Positions 7,587 through 15,342 are shown, numbered from the stretch's first letter. The stretch is DNA of 19,924 nt from an uncultured Lachnospiraceae bacterium (GCA_910579615.1 CAJTUA010000005.1:1-19924); one strand, 5' to 3'. Notes: generated by a model not told the origin, from the sequence alone. Made by a program: numbers and translations.

Positions 7587-9074
7587 GTGGGAAAGCCAAC
7601 AGGATTTTTGGAATATGAGAGAAAAGAGAGCGCGGTGGTAAAGCCGAAGGAGCGCATTAAAAATTTTGACGAGTTCCATGTGCAGCTGCCGGAAGCTGAG
7701 CGGCGGGAACAGGCGGCGCGGTGTATGGAATGCGGGGTTCCATTCTGCCAGTCAGGTATGACGATTGCGGGGATGACATCGGGTTGCCCGCTGAACAATC
7801 TGGTGCCGGAGTGGAACGATTTGCTCTACAATGGAAATATGCGCCATGCGTTAAACCGCCTGTTAAAAACAAACAATTTCCCGGAGTTTACATCGAGAGT
7901 CTGCCCGGCACTGTGCGAAGCGGCGTGTACCTGCAATCTAAATGGTGCGCCGGTGGCGGTGCGGGAGAATGAGTGGGGGATTATTGAGAACGGCTACGAG
8001 AAGGGCTATATTACCGCCAACCCGCCGAAGGTGCGCACGGGAAAGCGCGTGGCAGTTATTGGTTCCGGACCATCCGGGCTTGCGGCGGCGGACCAGCTAA
8101 ACAAAAGGGGGCATTCCGTTACCGTATTTGAGCGCAGTGACCGTGTGGGCGGGCTTTTGATGTATGGTATCCCGAATATGAAACTTAGAAAACAGGTTGT
8201 GGAGCGCAGGGTGAATCTGATGAGGGAGGAAGGCGTTGCATTTGAGACCGGAACGGAAATCGGGAAGGATGCAAAAGCGGCAAAGAAGCTCCTTGCGGAT
8301 TATGATGCTGTGGTATTAGCGTGCGGGGCAGCGAACCCACGCGATATCAAGGCGGAAGGGCGCGATGCGCAGGGCATTTATTTTGCGGTGGATTACTTAA
8401 AATCCGTGACGAAGAGCCTGTTGGATTCCAATTTTGCGGATAAGAAATATATTGATGCGAAAGGGAAAAATGTCCTGATTATCGGTGGAGGCGATACGGG
8501 CAATGACTGCGTGGGCACGGCAATCCGCCAGGGCGCGAAATCCGTAACGCAGCTTGAAATGATGCCAAAGCCGCCGCAGTGCCGTGCGGCAGACAATCCC
8601 TGGCCGGAGTGGCCGAAGGTGTTAAAAACCGATTATGGCCAGGAGGAAGCAATCGCGGTGTTTGGGGGCGACCCGCGCGTTTACCAGACAACGGTGAAAG
8701 AATTCATCAAGGATAAGGATGGGAAGCTGTGCAAGGTAAAGGTTGTTAAGCTTGAGCCAAAGAAGGACGAAAAGACCGGACGCATACAGATGGCGGAGAT
8801 TGCAGGCAGCGAGTACGAGGTCGCGGCGGAGTTGGTGCTGATTGCGGCGGGATTCCTTGGCGCGCAGAAATTTGTGGCAGACGCGTTCGGCGTGGAGCTG
8901 GATGTGCGCACGAATGTGAAAACGAAGCCGGAGGATTACGCAACGAATGTGCCGAAAGTTTTTGTGGCAGGGGATATGCACCGCGGGCAGTCGCTGGTGG
9001 TCTGGGCAATTAGGGAGGGACGGCTTGCGGCAAAGCAGGTGGATGAGTTTTTGATGGGGTATACGAATTTGTAA
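7587..9074 (+). CDS. gltD: Glutamate synthase small subunit (NADPH-dependent)
   Basis: 495 residues from GTG 7587, preceded by TTAGGAGGAGAATC. It oxidises NADPH through FAD and passes electrons over two 4Fe-4S clusters to the FMN of GltB. The N-terminal cluster domain shows C46-M-E-C49-G-V-P-F-C54 and C67 in SGCPLNN, then C106-PALC110-EAAC114-TC116. The FAD dinucleotide fold is VAVIGSGPSGLAAA (GSGPSG at 159-164) with VFERSDRVGGLLMYGIPNMK. The NADPH fold is LIIGGGDTGNDCVG (GGGDTG at 300-305). The C-terminal VFVAGDMHRGQSLVVWAI is the usual FAD-closing motif. Same-strand position 61 bases after gltB, followed by a strong terminator, indicates a two-gene operon. Intact and of normal length. Confidence 0.97.
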   Translation: MGKPTGFLEYERKESAVVKPKERIKNFDEFHVQLPEAERREQAARCMECGVPFCQSGMTIAGMTSGCPLNNLVPEWNDLLYNGNMRHALNRLLKTNNFPEFTSRVCPALCEAACTCNLNGAPVAVRENEWGIIENGYEKGYITANPPKVRTGKRVAVIGSGPSGLAAADQLNKRGHSVTVFERSDRVGGLLMYGIPNMKLRKQVVERRVNLMREEGVAFETGTEIGKDAKAAKKLLADYDAVVLACGAANPRDIKAEGRDAQGIYFAVDYLKSVTKSLLDSNFADKKYIDAKGKNVLIIGGGDTGNDCVGTAIRQGAKSVTQLEMMPKPPQCRAADNPWPEWPKVLKTDYGQEEAIAVFGGDPRVYQTTVKEFIKDKDGKLCKVKVVKLEPKKDEKTGRIQMAEIAGSEYEVAAELVLIAAGFLGAQKFVADAFGVELDVRTNVKTKPEDYATNVPKVFVAGDMHRGQSLVVWAIREGRLAAKQVDEFLMGYTNL

Positions 9075-9152
9075 AACTGGGATGGGAAATCTTCCTTTTG
9101 GTAGGTTTTTGTTTGCTGTGTTAATGACCCATATATGGAATGATGGAAAAGA

Positions 9153-9213
9153 GAAAAACCGTCAGGGAAGCAGGATTTTGTTTTTGCTGTTTTCCGGATG
9201 GTTTTTCTTTTTT
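9153..9213 (+). terminator. Rho-independent terminator of gltBD
   Basis: Arms 9153-9173 and 9187-9207 form a 21-position stem with one mismatch and a few G-U wobbles around a 13-base loop, followed by six T residues (9208-9213). It lies 80 bases after the gltD stop. A weak open frame (9082-9321) runs through it and is not considered a gene. The stretch 9214-9496 shows nothing else I can support. Confidence 0.85.
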
Positions 9214-9496
9214 GTTCTTTTGGCTGATTTATCTTGTGACAGTATGATTTTCGTTTCAGCCATCATTGGTGCCTTAATCTGGTATGATAAAAATTTTAAT
9301 CTATTGTTTTGCAAAGTTTGAACTGAGCATCAAATCGGTCTCTGCCACCTTCCACGCCAACGATATGAAACCGCATAAAATCAGCATTTTCATAAAAACA
9401 CAATTACAGCGGACAATTTCCCATTCGTTTCGTATTTTTTGCAGCTTTGCAGAAAGTGGACAGGAAAAAATGGGGAAACTGAAAGCGAATTCGGGG

Positions 9497-9525
9497 TTGA
9501 ACGTTTGTTTGGTTTGTGGTATACT
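9497..9525 (+). promoter_or_regulatory. Promoter of the small acidic gene pair
   Basis: TTGAAC (9497-9502), 17-base spacer, TATACT (9520-9525), giving a start near 9532 and a leader of about 45 bases before ATG 9576. It ends the gene-free stretch that begins after gltD. Confidence 0.6.
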
Positions 9526-9575
9526 TCAATTTGTCAGCGGAGGTTACCATACCGTTGGAAAGGAGTTATTGTATA

Positions 9576-9794
9576 ATGGATAGAGAAGATTACGAGGAAA
9601 TCAAACAGGAAATAGTGAAAATTTTGAAGCATTTTAAGGTTGCGTCACCGGAAGATTGGGATGCATTGGACGAGTGGGAAGGGTGTGAATTGTACGAGGA
9701 CTTAAAGGCTGGAGTGGTAGAAGTGTTCAACCTGGATGACGATGAAATGGGAGAGATACTGGAGGAAGTTTTTACTTCAATGGACAGCGAATAA
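9576..9794 (+). CDS. Small acidic protein of unknown function
   Basis: 72 residues, start ATG 9576 supported by AAGGAG around 9560-9564; the longer frame from 9516 begins inside the promoter. The sequence is strongly acidic (EDWDALDEWEGCELYEDL, FNLDDDEMGEILEEVF) and predicted largely helical, with no signal peptide or membrane segment. I do not recognise a family. It is followed 47 bases later by another acidic small protein, and the two probably share the promoter at 9497. Small acidic cytoplasmic proteins in such clusters are often polyvalent immunity proteins or anti-repressors, but nothing in this sequence establishes that. Confidence 0.65.
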   Translation: MDREDYEEIKQEIVKILKHFKVASPEDWDALDEWEGCELYEDLKAGVVEVFNLDDDEMGEILEEVFTSMDSE

Positions 9795-9841
9795 TTGGGA
9801 TTTTTTAACAATTGAGAATGATTAGGAAAGGGGATATTTTG

Positions 9842-10219
9842 ATGACAGAGAAAGACAGGGAAGTAGCAATTCAGACGGTAAAAGATATTCTTCATGTTCT
9901 TCACGAAAAGAGGTATGAGGATTTGCCGTCCTGTGTGGATGAGATGGAATGGGACGATACAGAGGTAATCCGGGAGTGCATTCAGGGTACATTGGACATG
10001 AACGGTTTTGATGTTTTTGACGAGTATGGCGTTCCCTGCAATTTTCATCCTTGTTACGAGTACCATCATAAAGTAGAGTTTTATGAGCACCCGGATGGTT
10101 TTGACGCAGAGTATGATTTGACCTGCGGGGGAGAACTGGTCGATTTGCGTCTGCAACTTAGGTTTTTGTATTTGGAAGATGGGCTGAAACGTATCTTTCA
10201 TACGGTAGACCCAACGTGA
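9842..10219 (+). CDS. Uncharacterised protein, possible NTF2-like fold
   Basis: 125 residues from ATG 9842, with AAAGGGG about ten bases upstream; the frame extends back to 9812 without a better site. The order is an N-terminal helix (REVAIQTVKDILHVLHEKRY), then a helix-loop with EWDDTEVIRECIQGTLD, then beta-strand-rich sequence ending in VDLRLQLRFLYLEDGLKRIF. That helix-then-sheet pattern resembles NTF2-like domains and some small proteins of unknown function, which is an inference from pattern only. The N-terminal helix followed by DLPSCVDEM is also common in immunity-like small proteins. Acidic, cytoplasmic, likely cotranscribed with the 72-residue gene before it. Confidence 0.7.
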   Translation: MTEKDREVAIQTVKDILHVLHEKRYEDLPSCVDEMEWDDTEVIRECIQGTLDMNGFDVFDEYGVPCNFHPCYEYHHKVEFYEHPDGFDAEYDLTCGGELVDLRLQLRFLYLEDGLKRIFHTVDPT

Positions 10220-10268
10220 CAACAGAAGCGATTGGAAAAAACTTGGGATTGGAATAAGGAGATTGGTT

Positions 10269-10688
10269 ATGGTTTTCGATAAAATTATTCAATTCATTGA
10301 TAAACAGAAAGTGAGTTTTATTTGTTCTGTTGACGAAGATGGATTTCCAAACGTGAAAGCAATGTTAAAACCCAGAAAAAGAAATGGGTTGAAAGAATTT
10401 TATTTTAGCACGAATACTTCTTCTATGAGGGTAAAGCAATACTTGGAAAACCATAACGCGTGTATTTATTTCTATCACAAAGGGTTAATGAAATACACCG
10501 GGGTTATGCTGAAAGGAACGATGGAAGTATTGACCGACCAGGAAACCAAAAATATGATTTGGAAAAAAGGTGATACAATGTTTTATAAAAAAGGTGTCAC
10601 TGACCCGGATTATTGTGTGTTGAGATTTACAGCCATAAGTGGGAGATATTATTGCGATTTGAAAACAGAAAGTTTTGCAGTAGAGTAA
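10269..10688 (+). CDS. Pyridoxamine 5'-phosphate oxidase-like flavin-binding protein
   Basis: 139 residues. ATG 10269 is chosen since AATAAGGAGA (10253-10262) lies about eight bases before it; a TTG at 10263 overlaps that site. The sequence has the split-barrel flavin-binding pattern of the PNPOx-like/general stress protein 26 group: KVSFICSVDEDGFPNVKAML, then FYFSTNTSSMRVKQYLENHN, ACIYFYHKG, GVMLKGTMEVL and a C-terminal VLRFTAISGRYYCDL. Members bind FMN, F420 or heme and reduce small molecules; substrate cannot be told here. Short length and absence of the C-terminal dimer segment of true PdxH argue against vitamin B6 synthesis. It sits about 50 bases after the previous gene and may be read from the same transcript. 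Confidence 0.85.
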   Translation: MVFDKIIQFIDKQKVSFICSVDEDGFPNVKAMLKPRKRNGLKEFYFSTNTSSMRVKQYLENHNACIYFYHKGLMKYTGVMLKGTMEVLTDQETKNMIWKKGDTMFYKKGVTDPDYCVLRFTAISGRYYCDLKTESFAVE

Positions 10689-10778
10689 GGCGGCTTTTGG
10701 TTTGTAAGCTTTTCTGTAAGTTTCCTCTATTTTCAGAGCTTTGCACAATGCCAAACCCAAAGTATGTATCCTTTTTTC

Positions 10779-10807
10779 TTGTTTTGTTCTTATGGGGAAA
10801 ATATACG
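10779..10807 (+). promoter_or_regulatory. Weak candidate promoter for the Fpg/Nei-like gene
   Basis: TTGTTT (10779-10784), 17-base spacer and TATACG (10802-10807). The hexamers are only partial matches and the leader would be about 125 bases, so this is tentative. No gene is seen in 10689-10939. Confidence 0.3.
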
Positions 10808-10939
10808 AAAAGAATAATATCGGACATTCGATGATGAAAGGCACAGGGCAAGCATGCCAGGATGTGGAAAGTGCTGGAAGGGCAATATTTTACTCAAATA
10901 AAAATGAATCAATATTATATTCCATCGGGAGGAAATAAT

Positions 10940-11782
10940 ATGTTAGAATTACCAGAAAGTTATACGATATCCAGTCAGATACAGAAGTGCCTGACAGGAA
11001 AAATAATTCGTTATATTGAAGTATTACAGACACCTCACCGTTTTGCGTTCTTTCATGGTGATATGAAGAATTATGGAGACTTATTGGAAGGGCAGACGGT
11101 TATGAATGCAACCTATCATGGTGGTATGATTGAAATGGATACGGAGGATTGTATGGTAGTGTTTACCGATGGTGCGTATCCAAAATATTATGAAGATATA
11201 AAAAAATTTCCGAAGAAGCATCAATTAGCCATTTACTTTGATGATGAAACGGCGGTTTTTGTGTCGATACAAATGTATGGAGCTATCATGATATTTCCGA
11301 AAGGAAAATGTACGGAAGACTACTATCTATCATCCAGCAGTAAGATTCATCCGCTATGTGATGAGTTTACTTTTGAATATTTTCGCGGTCTTTACCCAGG
11401 TAACCATAAAAAACTAACCGCAAAGGCATTCCTTGCCACAGAGCAGAGAATACCAGGACTCGGGAATGGTGTATTGCAGGATATCTTGTGGGATGCGGGG
11501 ATTGACCCGCGCTTTGACATGAGGGAGGCTTCCGAAACCGACTTTATGGCGTTATATGCTTCCGTAAAGAAAATCCTGAAGGAAATGTGTGAACAAGGCG
11601 GTCGGGATACGGAAAGGGACTTATTTGGGCAAAATGGAAAATATATTACCCAGTTAAGCAAAAATACATTGTTTGAGCCATGCATCAAATGCGGACACGA
11701 AATCCATAAAGCGAATTTCCTGGGTGGGGCAGTGTATTATTGTGAGAATTGCCAAAAGAAGTCGAATGCCGTAAAATCATAG
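10940..11782 (+). CDS. Fpg/Nei (endonuclease VIII)-like protein lacking the catalytic proline
   Basis: 280 residues, ATG 10940 with GGGAGGAAAT immediately upstream; the frame is open back to 10862 without a comparable site. Fpg/Nei enzymes excise oxidised bases using the N-terminal proline as nucleophile. Here the start is M-L-E-L-P-E, so leucine replaces that proline while the following glutamate is kept. The helix-two-turn-helix is well preserved (KAFLATEQRIPGLGNGVLQD) and a zinc finger C-X2-C-X16-C-X2-C closes the protein (CIKCGHEI...YYCENC). The zinc-finger arginine expected before the last cysteine pair is replaced in GGAVYYC. These features suggest a DNA-binding homologue with altered or absent glycosylase activity. 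I recall Clostridial relatives starting MIELPE, so this appears to be a subfamily trait rather than a local mutation. Databases often label such proteins endonuclease VIII. Confidence 0.85.
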   Translation: MLELPESYTISSQIQKCLTGKIIRYIEVLQTPHRFAFFHGDMKNYGDLLEGQTVMNATYHGGMIEMDTEDCMVVFTDGAYPKYYEDIKKFPKKHQLAIYFDDETAVFVSIQMYGAIMIFPKGKCTEDYYLSSSSKIHPLCDEFTFEYFRGLYPGNHKKLTAKAFLATEQRIPGLGNGVLQDILWDAGIDPRFDMREASETDFMALYASVKKILKEMCEQGGRDTERDLFGQNGKYITQLSKNTLFEPCIKCGHEIHKANFLGGAVYYCENCQKKSNAVKS

Positions 11783-11965
11783 AGAAACGAATTCAAAAAA
11801 ATTATGCGCAACATAACGAAGGGAATCCGACGGCTTGGAACATTTCAGCAATCCGGTATGAAAATTGCATCACAGTATGATACCGAATGCGGTTGCGGCT
11901 GTATTTTTATCGAGCAAGCGGAATACACCGATTGCATAAACTACGTTTAAACAATCAAAATTAGC

Positions 11966-12007
11966 GGGGTGTCGTATGTTCAGATTATGGGATGCCCACG
12001 ATACCCC
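11966..12007 (+). repeat. Inverted repeat in the 11783-12034 intergenic stretch
   Basis: GGGGTGTCGT (11966-11975) pairs with ACGATACCCC (11998-12007), ten pairs with one G-U, around a 22-base loop. No T run follows, so it is not a terminator on either strand. The rest of the intergenic stretch holds only a 48-codon frame (11804-11950) without a ribosome binding site. Possible roles are an operator or a structured leader of the hydrolase gene 27 bases on. Confidence 0.35.
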
Positions 12008-12034
12008 CCCACAATTTGAAAGCGGGATGCAAAT

Positions 12035-12841
12035 ATGTTTCATATGAAAGCAGTAAAAGGACATAACATAGTAAAAACACCGTTTGAGTGTAAAAGAGAG
12101 AATCTCATTATCCGTGGAACGGAATACCGGCCAACAGGAACTGATTTGCCAATAGCAATCATCTGCCATGGTTTTATGGCATTTCAGGATACGGTAAGGC
12201 AATATGCAGTGGAATTGGCGGATATGGGATATTTAACTTATACTTTTGACTTTTGCGGAGGCAGTGTTATAAAAGGGAAAAGCGATGGTTTCACCACTGA
12301 AATGTCCGTATTGACAGAAGTGAAAGATTTGGAAAGCGTAATTGATTATGCTGCTGGCAGGGAATACGCGAATCAAAATAAGATTGTCGTTATGGGATGC
12401 AGTCAGGGTGGCTATGTTTCTGCTCTGGCTGCGGCAAAAGAGAGATATCCTATAAATAAATTGGTTCTCTTTTATCCGGCATTATGCATTCCGGATGATG
12501 CCAGGGCGGGAAAGATGATGTTTGCGAAATTTAATCCGGATAATTTACCCGAAATCATTCGGTGCGGACCCATGAAACTTGGCAAATGCTATGTTGAAGA
12601 TGTTATAAAAATGAATCCATTTGATGAAATAAAAGGCTATAAGGAAGATGTTTTGATTGTTCATGGAGAAAAGGATAAAATAGTAAATATAAACTATTCA
12701 AAAAGGGCATTTAAGATATATAAAAACACCGGTTCAAACAGGAATGTAAGGTTTGAAATAATAAAAAATGGCAGACATGGTTTTTCCAAAAAAATCGATA
12801 AAATTGCCATAGAAATATTAAAAGATTTTATGGTATCATGA
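12035..12841 (+). CDS. Alpha/beta hydrolase (esterase-like)
   Basis: 268 residues. It has the full serine hydrolase triad: nucleophile Ser123 in G-C-S-Q-G-G, Asp214 in VLIVHGEKDKIVN and His248 in KNGRHGF. The oxyanion-hole region is IAIICHGFMAFQD, close to the HGF pattern of cinnamoyl/feruloyl esterase-like and dienelactone-hydrolase-like enzymes. No signal peptide, so cytoplasmic. The start is uncertain: ATG 12035 has only a weak AAGCGGG upstream, and ATG 12044 is an alternative three codons later. Substrate is not evident; small ester or acyl-peptide bonds are typical. Lysine- and isoleucine-rich codon choice in the last third makes it more A+T-rich than gltBD, which may point to separate ancestry. 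Confidence 0.88.
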   Translation: MFHMKAVKGHNIVKTPFECKRENLIIRGTEYRPTGTDLPIAIICHGFMAFQDTVRQYAVELADMGYLTYTFDFCGGSVIKGKSDGFTTEMSVLTEVKDLESVIDYAAGREYANQNKIVVMGCSQGGYVSALAAAKERYPINKLVLFYPALCIPDDARAGKMMFAKFNPDNLPEIIRCGPMKLGKCYVEDVIKMNPFDEIKGYKEDVLIVHGEKDKIVNINYSKRAFKIYKNTGSNRNVRFEIIKNGRHGFSKKIDKIAIEILKDFMVS

Positions 12842-12863
12842 TATTGGGAAATGATACCATTTT
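12832..12863 (+). terminator. Weak hairpin at the end of the hydrolase gene
   Basis: GGTATCAT (12832-12839) and ATGATACC (12851-12858) form a perfect eight-pair stem with an 11-base loop, followed by ATTTTCC. The stem begins inside the last codons of the gene. The T run is short, so termination would be partial. Confidence 0.4.
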
Positions 12864-12915
12864 CCATTTATTCCGGAGTCGCGCATAAAAATCGAGATTA
12901 AGAAAGGACATGGCT

Positions 12916-13362
12916 ATGATAGAGCAAAACGCGTTTCAAAAGCTTCTGGAGGAAAATGATGGTCGTCTTCCTCTTTTGACGCTTGATGAATTTTTTGAGG
13001 GGAATACGGAAGAGGATTCCATTGCACCAAATGACGGTGATTTTGGACGCCCCTCGATTGCCAAAATATGGGAACTGATGCAAAATCTTGAAAAAATGCC
13101 GGGTGTCGCATGGATTCGGATTGAACTCCACAATGACACAGAGATTGTGGAGTATGGCGGGAAAGAGGTATTGGTTCTTGCGGGGGAATCCCCCATTATA
13201 TGTACATCGCTCTCCGCGCCGGAACTGGAAACGCTTGCAAGATGTGAATGGCTGCATTCTGGTGGGGTGGAGGAATGGGATGTATCTTCCGCAGACTCTT
13301 TATTTTCCTGCAGACCGCCTGTCCCGGAAGGCTTTCGCTGCTTTGCCATTGTGTGGGATTGA
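12916..13362 (+). CDS. Uncharacterised acidic protein
   Basis: 148 residues. ATG 12916 is preferred over ATG 12910 since AAGGA (12904-12908) gives a seven-base spacing. It is acidic, has no signal peptide and reads as a compact alpha/beta protein: LPLLTLDEFFEGNTEEDSIA, FGRPSIAKIWELMQNLEKMP, VAWIRIELHNDTEIVEYGGK, and the ending VPEGFRCFAIVWD. The terminal tryptophan-aspartate immediately before the stop looks like a natural end rather than a frameshift. I do not recognise a named family. The last 83 bases are shared with the next open frame. An immunity-type function is possible by size and acidity but unproven. Confidence 0.7.
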   Translation: MIEQNAFQKLLEENDGRLPLLTLDEFFEGNTEEDSIAPNDGDFGRPSIAKIWELMQNLEKMPGVAWIRIELHNDTEIVEYGGKEVLVLAGESPIICTSLSAPELETLARCEWLHSGGVEEWDVSSADSLFSCRPPVPEGFRCFAIVWD

Positions 13363-13612
13363 TACGAATACACGGCAAAAAAATCTCATTTATCAGGGAG
13401 TTCCGGATGCCTATCTGCGCTATTTGAGGGCGATGGGGAAGGAAGATGTTGGTCTGCTTGGGAATGAGTGGGATGGGTTTTGGATTGAAGTTTGGCACAA
13501 CGATGCTGCCGTGGAAGAAAAATTGAAGCGGGAATTTTTGGCTTTGCAGGAAAATCAGGAGTGGCTGTATCAGTTTCTTTCTTCACAGACGGGGTCTGCA
13601 CCAGATACATAA
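13280..13612 (+). CDS. Overlapping ORF: small uncharacterised protein or frameshifted remnant
   Basis: 110 residues if started at ATG 13280, which has GGAGGAA (13269-13275) six bases upstream, inside the previous gene in the +1 frame. The first 28 or so residues are merely the other-frame reading of the preceding gene and need not be real. From about 13360 on the protein reads convincingly: NLIYQGVPDAYLRYLRAMGK, then GNEWDGFWIEVWHNDAAVEE and EWLYQFLSSQTG. Either it is a true overlapping gene, or the N-terminal part of an independent gene was deleted and the rest fused behind the upstream stop, or the two ORFs are one protein broken by a one-base insertion near 13276-13280. A perfect terminator follows ten bases after the stop, consistent with real transcription to this point. 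Confidence 0.5.
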   Translation: MYLPQTLYFPADRLSRKAFAALPLCGIDTNTRQKNLIYQGVPDAYLRYLRAMGKEDVGLLGNEWDGFWIEVWHNDAAVEEKLKREFLALQENQEWLYQFLSSQTGSAPDT

Positions 13613-13621
13613 AGTGGGATA

Positions 13622-13681
13622 AAACGACTGCACAAAGAAAAAACAGGATGTTTGCTTTGTGCAGTCGTTTGGCTTTCTTTA
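13622..13681 (+). terminator. Rho-independent terminator after the overlapping ORFs
   Basis: AAACGACTGCACAAAG (13622-13637) and its exact complement (13655-13670) form a perfect 16-pair stem with a 17-base loop, followed by GGCTTTCTTTATT. It ends the plus-strand gene run. Confidence 0.85.
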
Positions 13682-13711
13682 TTGTAAAAGGTGATTTCAT
13701 ATAGTTTCGTT

Positions 13712-13770
13712 CCTGCGGCAGTGCACTTTGGGAAATTCCGGTGCGCCGCCGCAGGTGCTTTTTATTTTTT
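13712..13770 (+). terminator. Second plus-strand terminator at the end of galT
   Basis: CCTGCGGC (13712-13719) pairs exactly with GCCGCAGG (13748-13755), then TGCTTTTTATTTTTT follows on the plus strand. The stem alone could also slow minus-strand transcription leaving galT, but no T run follows in that direction. Together with 13622-13681 it insulates the convergent galT gene from read-through. Confidence 0.6.
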
Positions 13771-15259
13771 ACAGTGCCCGGATAAAACGCAGGAATGCTT
13801 CCCTGCCTGCCGCATCGCGCTTAAATACGCCCGCGTCGGCAAGAACCTTAGCGAAGACCGCGCCGATTTCTTCTTTTATGACAGTATCTGCATTTTCTTT
13901 TGTGATGTCATCCCGGCGTGTGCGGATTTCATTCAGCCATGTGGCGTGCGCCTCCATATTTGGGTGTTTTTCGGTATCGATGCCGTTTAAAAGCGCCTCC
14001 GCCATCGCGCCAAGCTCACCGGAGAGGCGTCCTGGCAGCACGGCAAGCCCCATGACTTCAATTAAGCCGATGTTTTCTTTTTTGATATGGTGCAGCGATG
14101 GGTTCGGATGGTAAAGACCGAGTGGACGGTCTTTGGTTGTTAAGTTGTTGCGCAGGACAAGGTCGCACTCAAAGAGCTCACCTCGTCTGCGGGCAATTGG
14201 TGTGATGGTATTGTGCGGTGTGCCGTCCGTTTCCGCGAAAATAACCGCCGCTTCATCCGTGTAAGCCCTCCAGGAATGCAGCACCTTCGCGCAGGCAAGG
14301 GAAAGTGCCTTACGGTCAGTGCTCTGTAAGCGAATGACGGACATCGGCCATTTGACAATGCCCGCTGTGATGTTTTCGAAGCCCGGAAGTACAAAATTTT
14401 CTTCCATCGGTGCGGTTTCCATGGCAAAAGTGTAATGCCCGCCCTGGAAATGCTCGTGGCTTAAAATTGAGCCGCCCACAATCGGCAAATCGGCATTGGA
14501 GCCAATGAAATAGTGTGGCAGGAATTCAAGCACGTCGAAAAGCTTTTCGAACACCGCATCGTCAATCTGCATCGGGATATGCTCCTCGCGGAACACGATG
14601 CAGTGTTCATTGTAATAGCCGTATGGGGAATATTGCAGGTACCAGGTCGAACCGTTTACCGTCATTGGGACTGGGCGCAGGTTCTGGCGTGCAGGATGGG
14701 AGATTGTGCCTGCAAAGCCGGTATTTTCAATGCAGAGCTGGCACGCCGGGTAGGAAACTTTTGTGGCAAGCTTTGCCGCGGCAATGTCGCGCGGGTCTTT
14801 CTCCGGTTTGGAGCGGTTGATGGTAATGTCGAGCGGACCGTACTCGCTCTCGTAAATCCAGTGGAGGTCTTTGGCAATGCGCGCCGCGCGGACATAGTCG
14901 GTGTCTTTGCTGAACTGGTAGTACCAGTCGGTGGCGTTTGCCGGGCTCTTTTCATACGCCGCCCTAAATTTTGCGATTACTTCGTGCGGCATCGGGGTCA
15001 AAAGCCCCATCAGCTTCGTGTCGAACAGGTCGCGCGCCGAGGTTGTGTCCTCAATCATGCCCTGCGCGGTGGCGTGGCGGAGCAATACGGCGAGGATATC
15101 TTCAAGGGGAAGGTTTGCAGGGGCATCCGGTGTCTCCCATGCCGTTACGCGGAGCACATTCATAAGTTGGTTGCGCACACAGATGGTATCATCCGTGGTA
15201 ATCAGATTTTTTTCAACAGCATAGTCGAGCAATGCCTGAATTGCATCGGTGATTTTCAT
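13769..15259 (-). CDS. galT: UDP-glucose--hexose-1-phosphate uridylyltransferase (GalT type 2)
   Basis: 496 residues, the length of the Firmicute-type GalT rather than the shorter enterobacterial form. It exchanges uridylyl groups between UDP-glucose and galactose-1-phosphate in the Leloir pathway of galactose use. Family signatures are the N-terminal MKITDAIQALLDYAVEKNLI, the central YSPYGYYNEHCIVF, GGSILSHEHFQGG with His268-Glu-His270 as the probable catalytic site including the histidine that is uridylylated, and the late LGLYHPNPSLHHIKKENIGL. The start ATG has AGAAAGGCAGG a few bases upstream on the minus strand. No galK or galE is present in the window, so it is transcribed alone here. 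Intact. Confidence 0.95.
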   Translation of the reverse strand: MKITDAIQALLDYAVEKNLITTDDTICVRNQLMNVLRVTAWETPDAPANLPLEDILAVLLRHATAQGMIEDTTSARDLFDTKLMGLLTPMPHEVIAKFRAAYEKSPANATDWYYQFSKDTDYVRAARIAKDLHWIYESEYGPLDITINRSKPEKDPRDIAAAKLATKVSYPACQLCIENTGFAGTISHPARQNLRPVPMTVNGSTWYLQYSPYGYYNEHCIVFREEHIPMQIDDAVFEKLFDVLEFLPHYFIGSNADLPIVGGSILSHEHFQGGHYTFAMETAPMEENFVLPGFENITAGIVKWPMSVIRLQSTDRKALSLACAKVLHSWRAYTDEAAVIFAETDGTPHNTITPIARRRGELFECDLVLRNNLTTKDRPLGLYHPNPSLHHIKKENIGLIEVMGLAVLPGRLSGELGAMAEALLNGIDTEKHPNMEAHATWLNEIRTRRDDITKENADTVIKEEIGAVFAKVLADAGVFKRDAAGREAFLRFIRAL

Positions 15260-15313
15260 ATGTAGTACCTGCCTTTCTTAAAATAATAGCGTTTGTGGGT
15301 ATGTCTTGCAGAT

Positions 15314-15342
15314 AGTATACCATATTCCGGGCAGTATGAAAA
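15314..15342 (-). promoter_or_regulatory. Candidate galT promoter
   Basis: On the minus strand TATACT (15319-15314) is preceded at 17 bases by TTTTCA (15342-15337). The -10 box is good, the -35 weak, suggesting a promoter needing an activator. Distance to galT is about 50 bases from the expected start. Confidence 0.45.

Noticed and set aside
9082..9321. 79-codon frame with hydrophobic middle after gltD
   Set aside because: It runs through the long gltBD terminator (9153-9213); the hydrophobic residues come from the T-rich arm and tail. No ribosome binding site of quality.
9301..9393. 30-codon minus-strand frame (MKMLILCGFISLAWKVAETD...)
   Set aside because: Hydrophobic small peptide look, but no ribosome binding site and no promoter seen; too short to support.
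11804..11950. 48-codon cysteine-containing frame between the Fpg/Nei-like gene and the hydrolase
   Set aside because: No ribosome binding site or promoter and no recognised homologue; may be a remnant but cannot be supported.
11870..12202. 110-codon minus-strand frame across the hydrolase start
   Set aside because: Antisense to the hydrolase gene, no ribosome binding site, no protein-like features.
14513..15265. 250-codon plus-strand frame opposite galT
   Set aside because: Shadow of galT, whose motifs and length are unmistakable.
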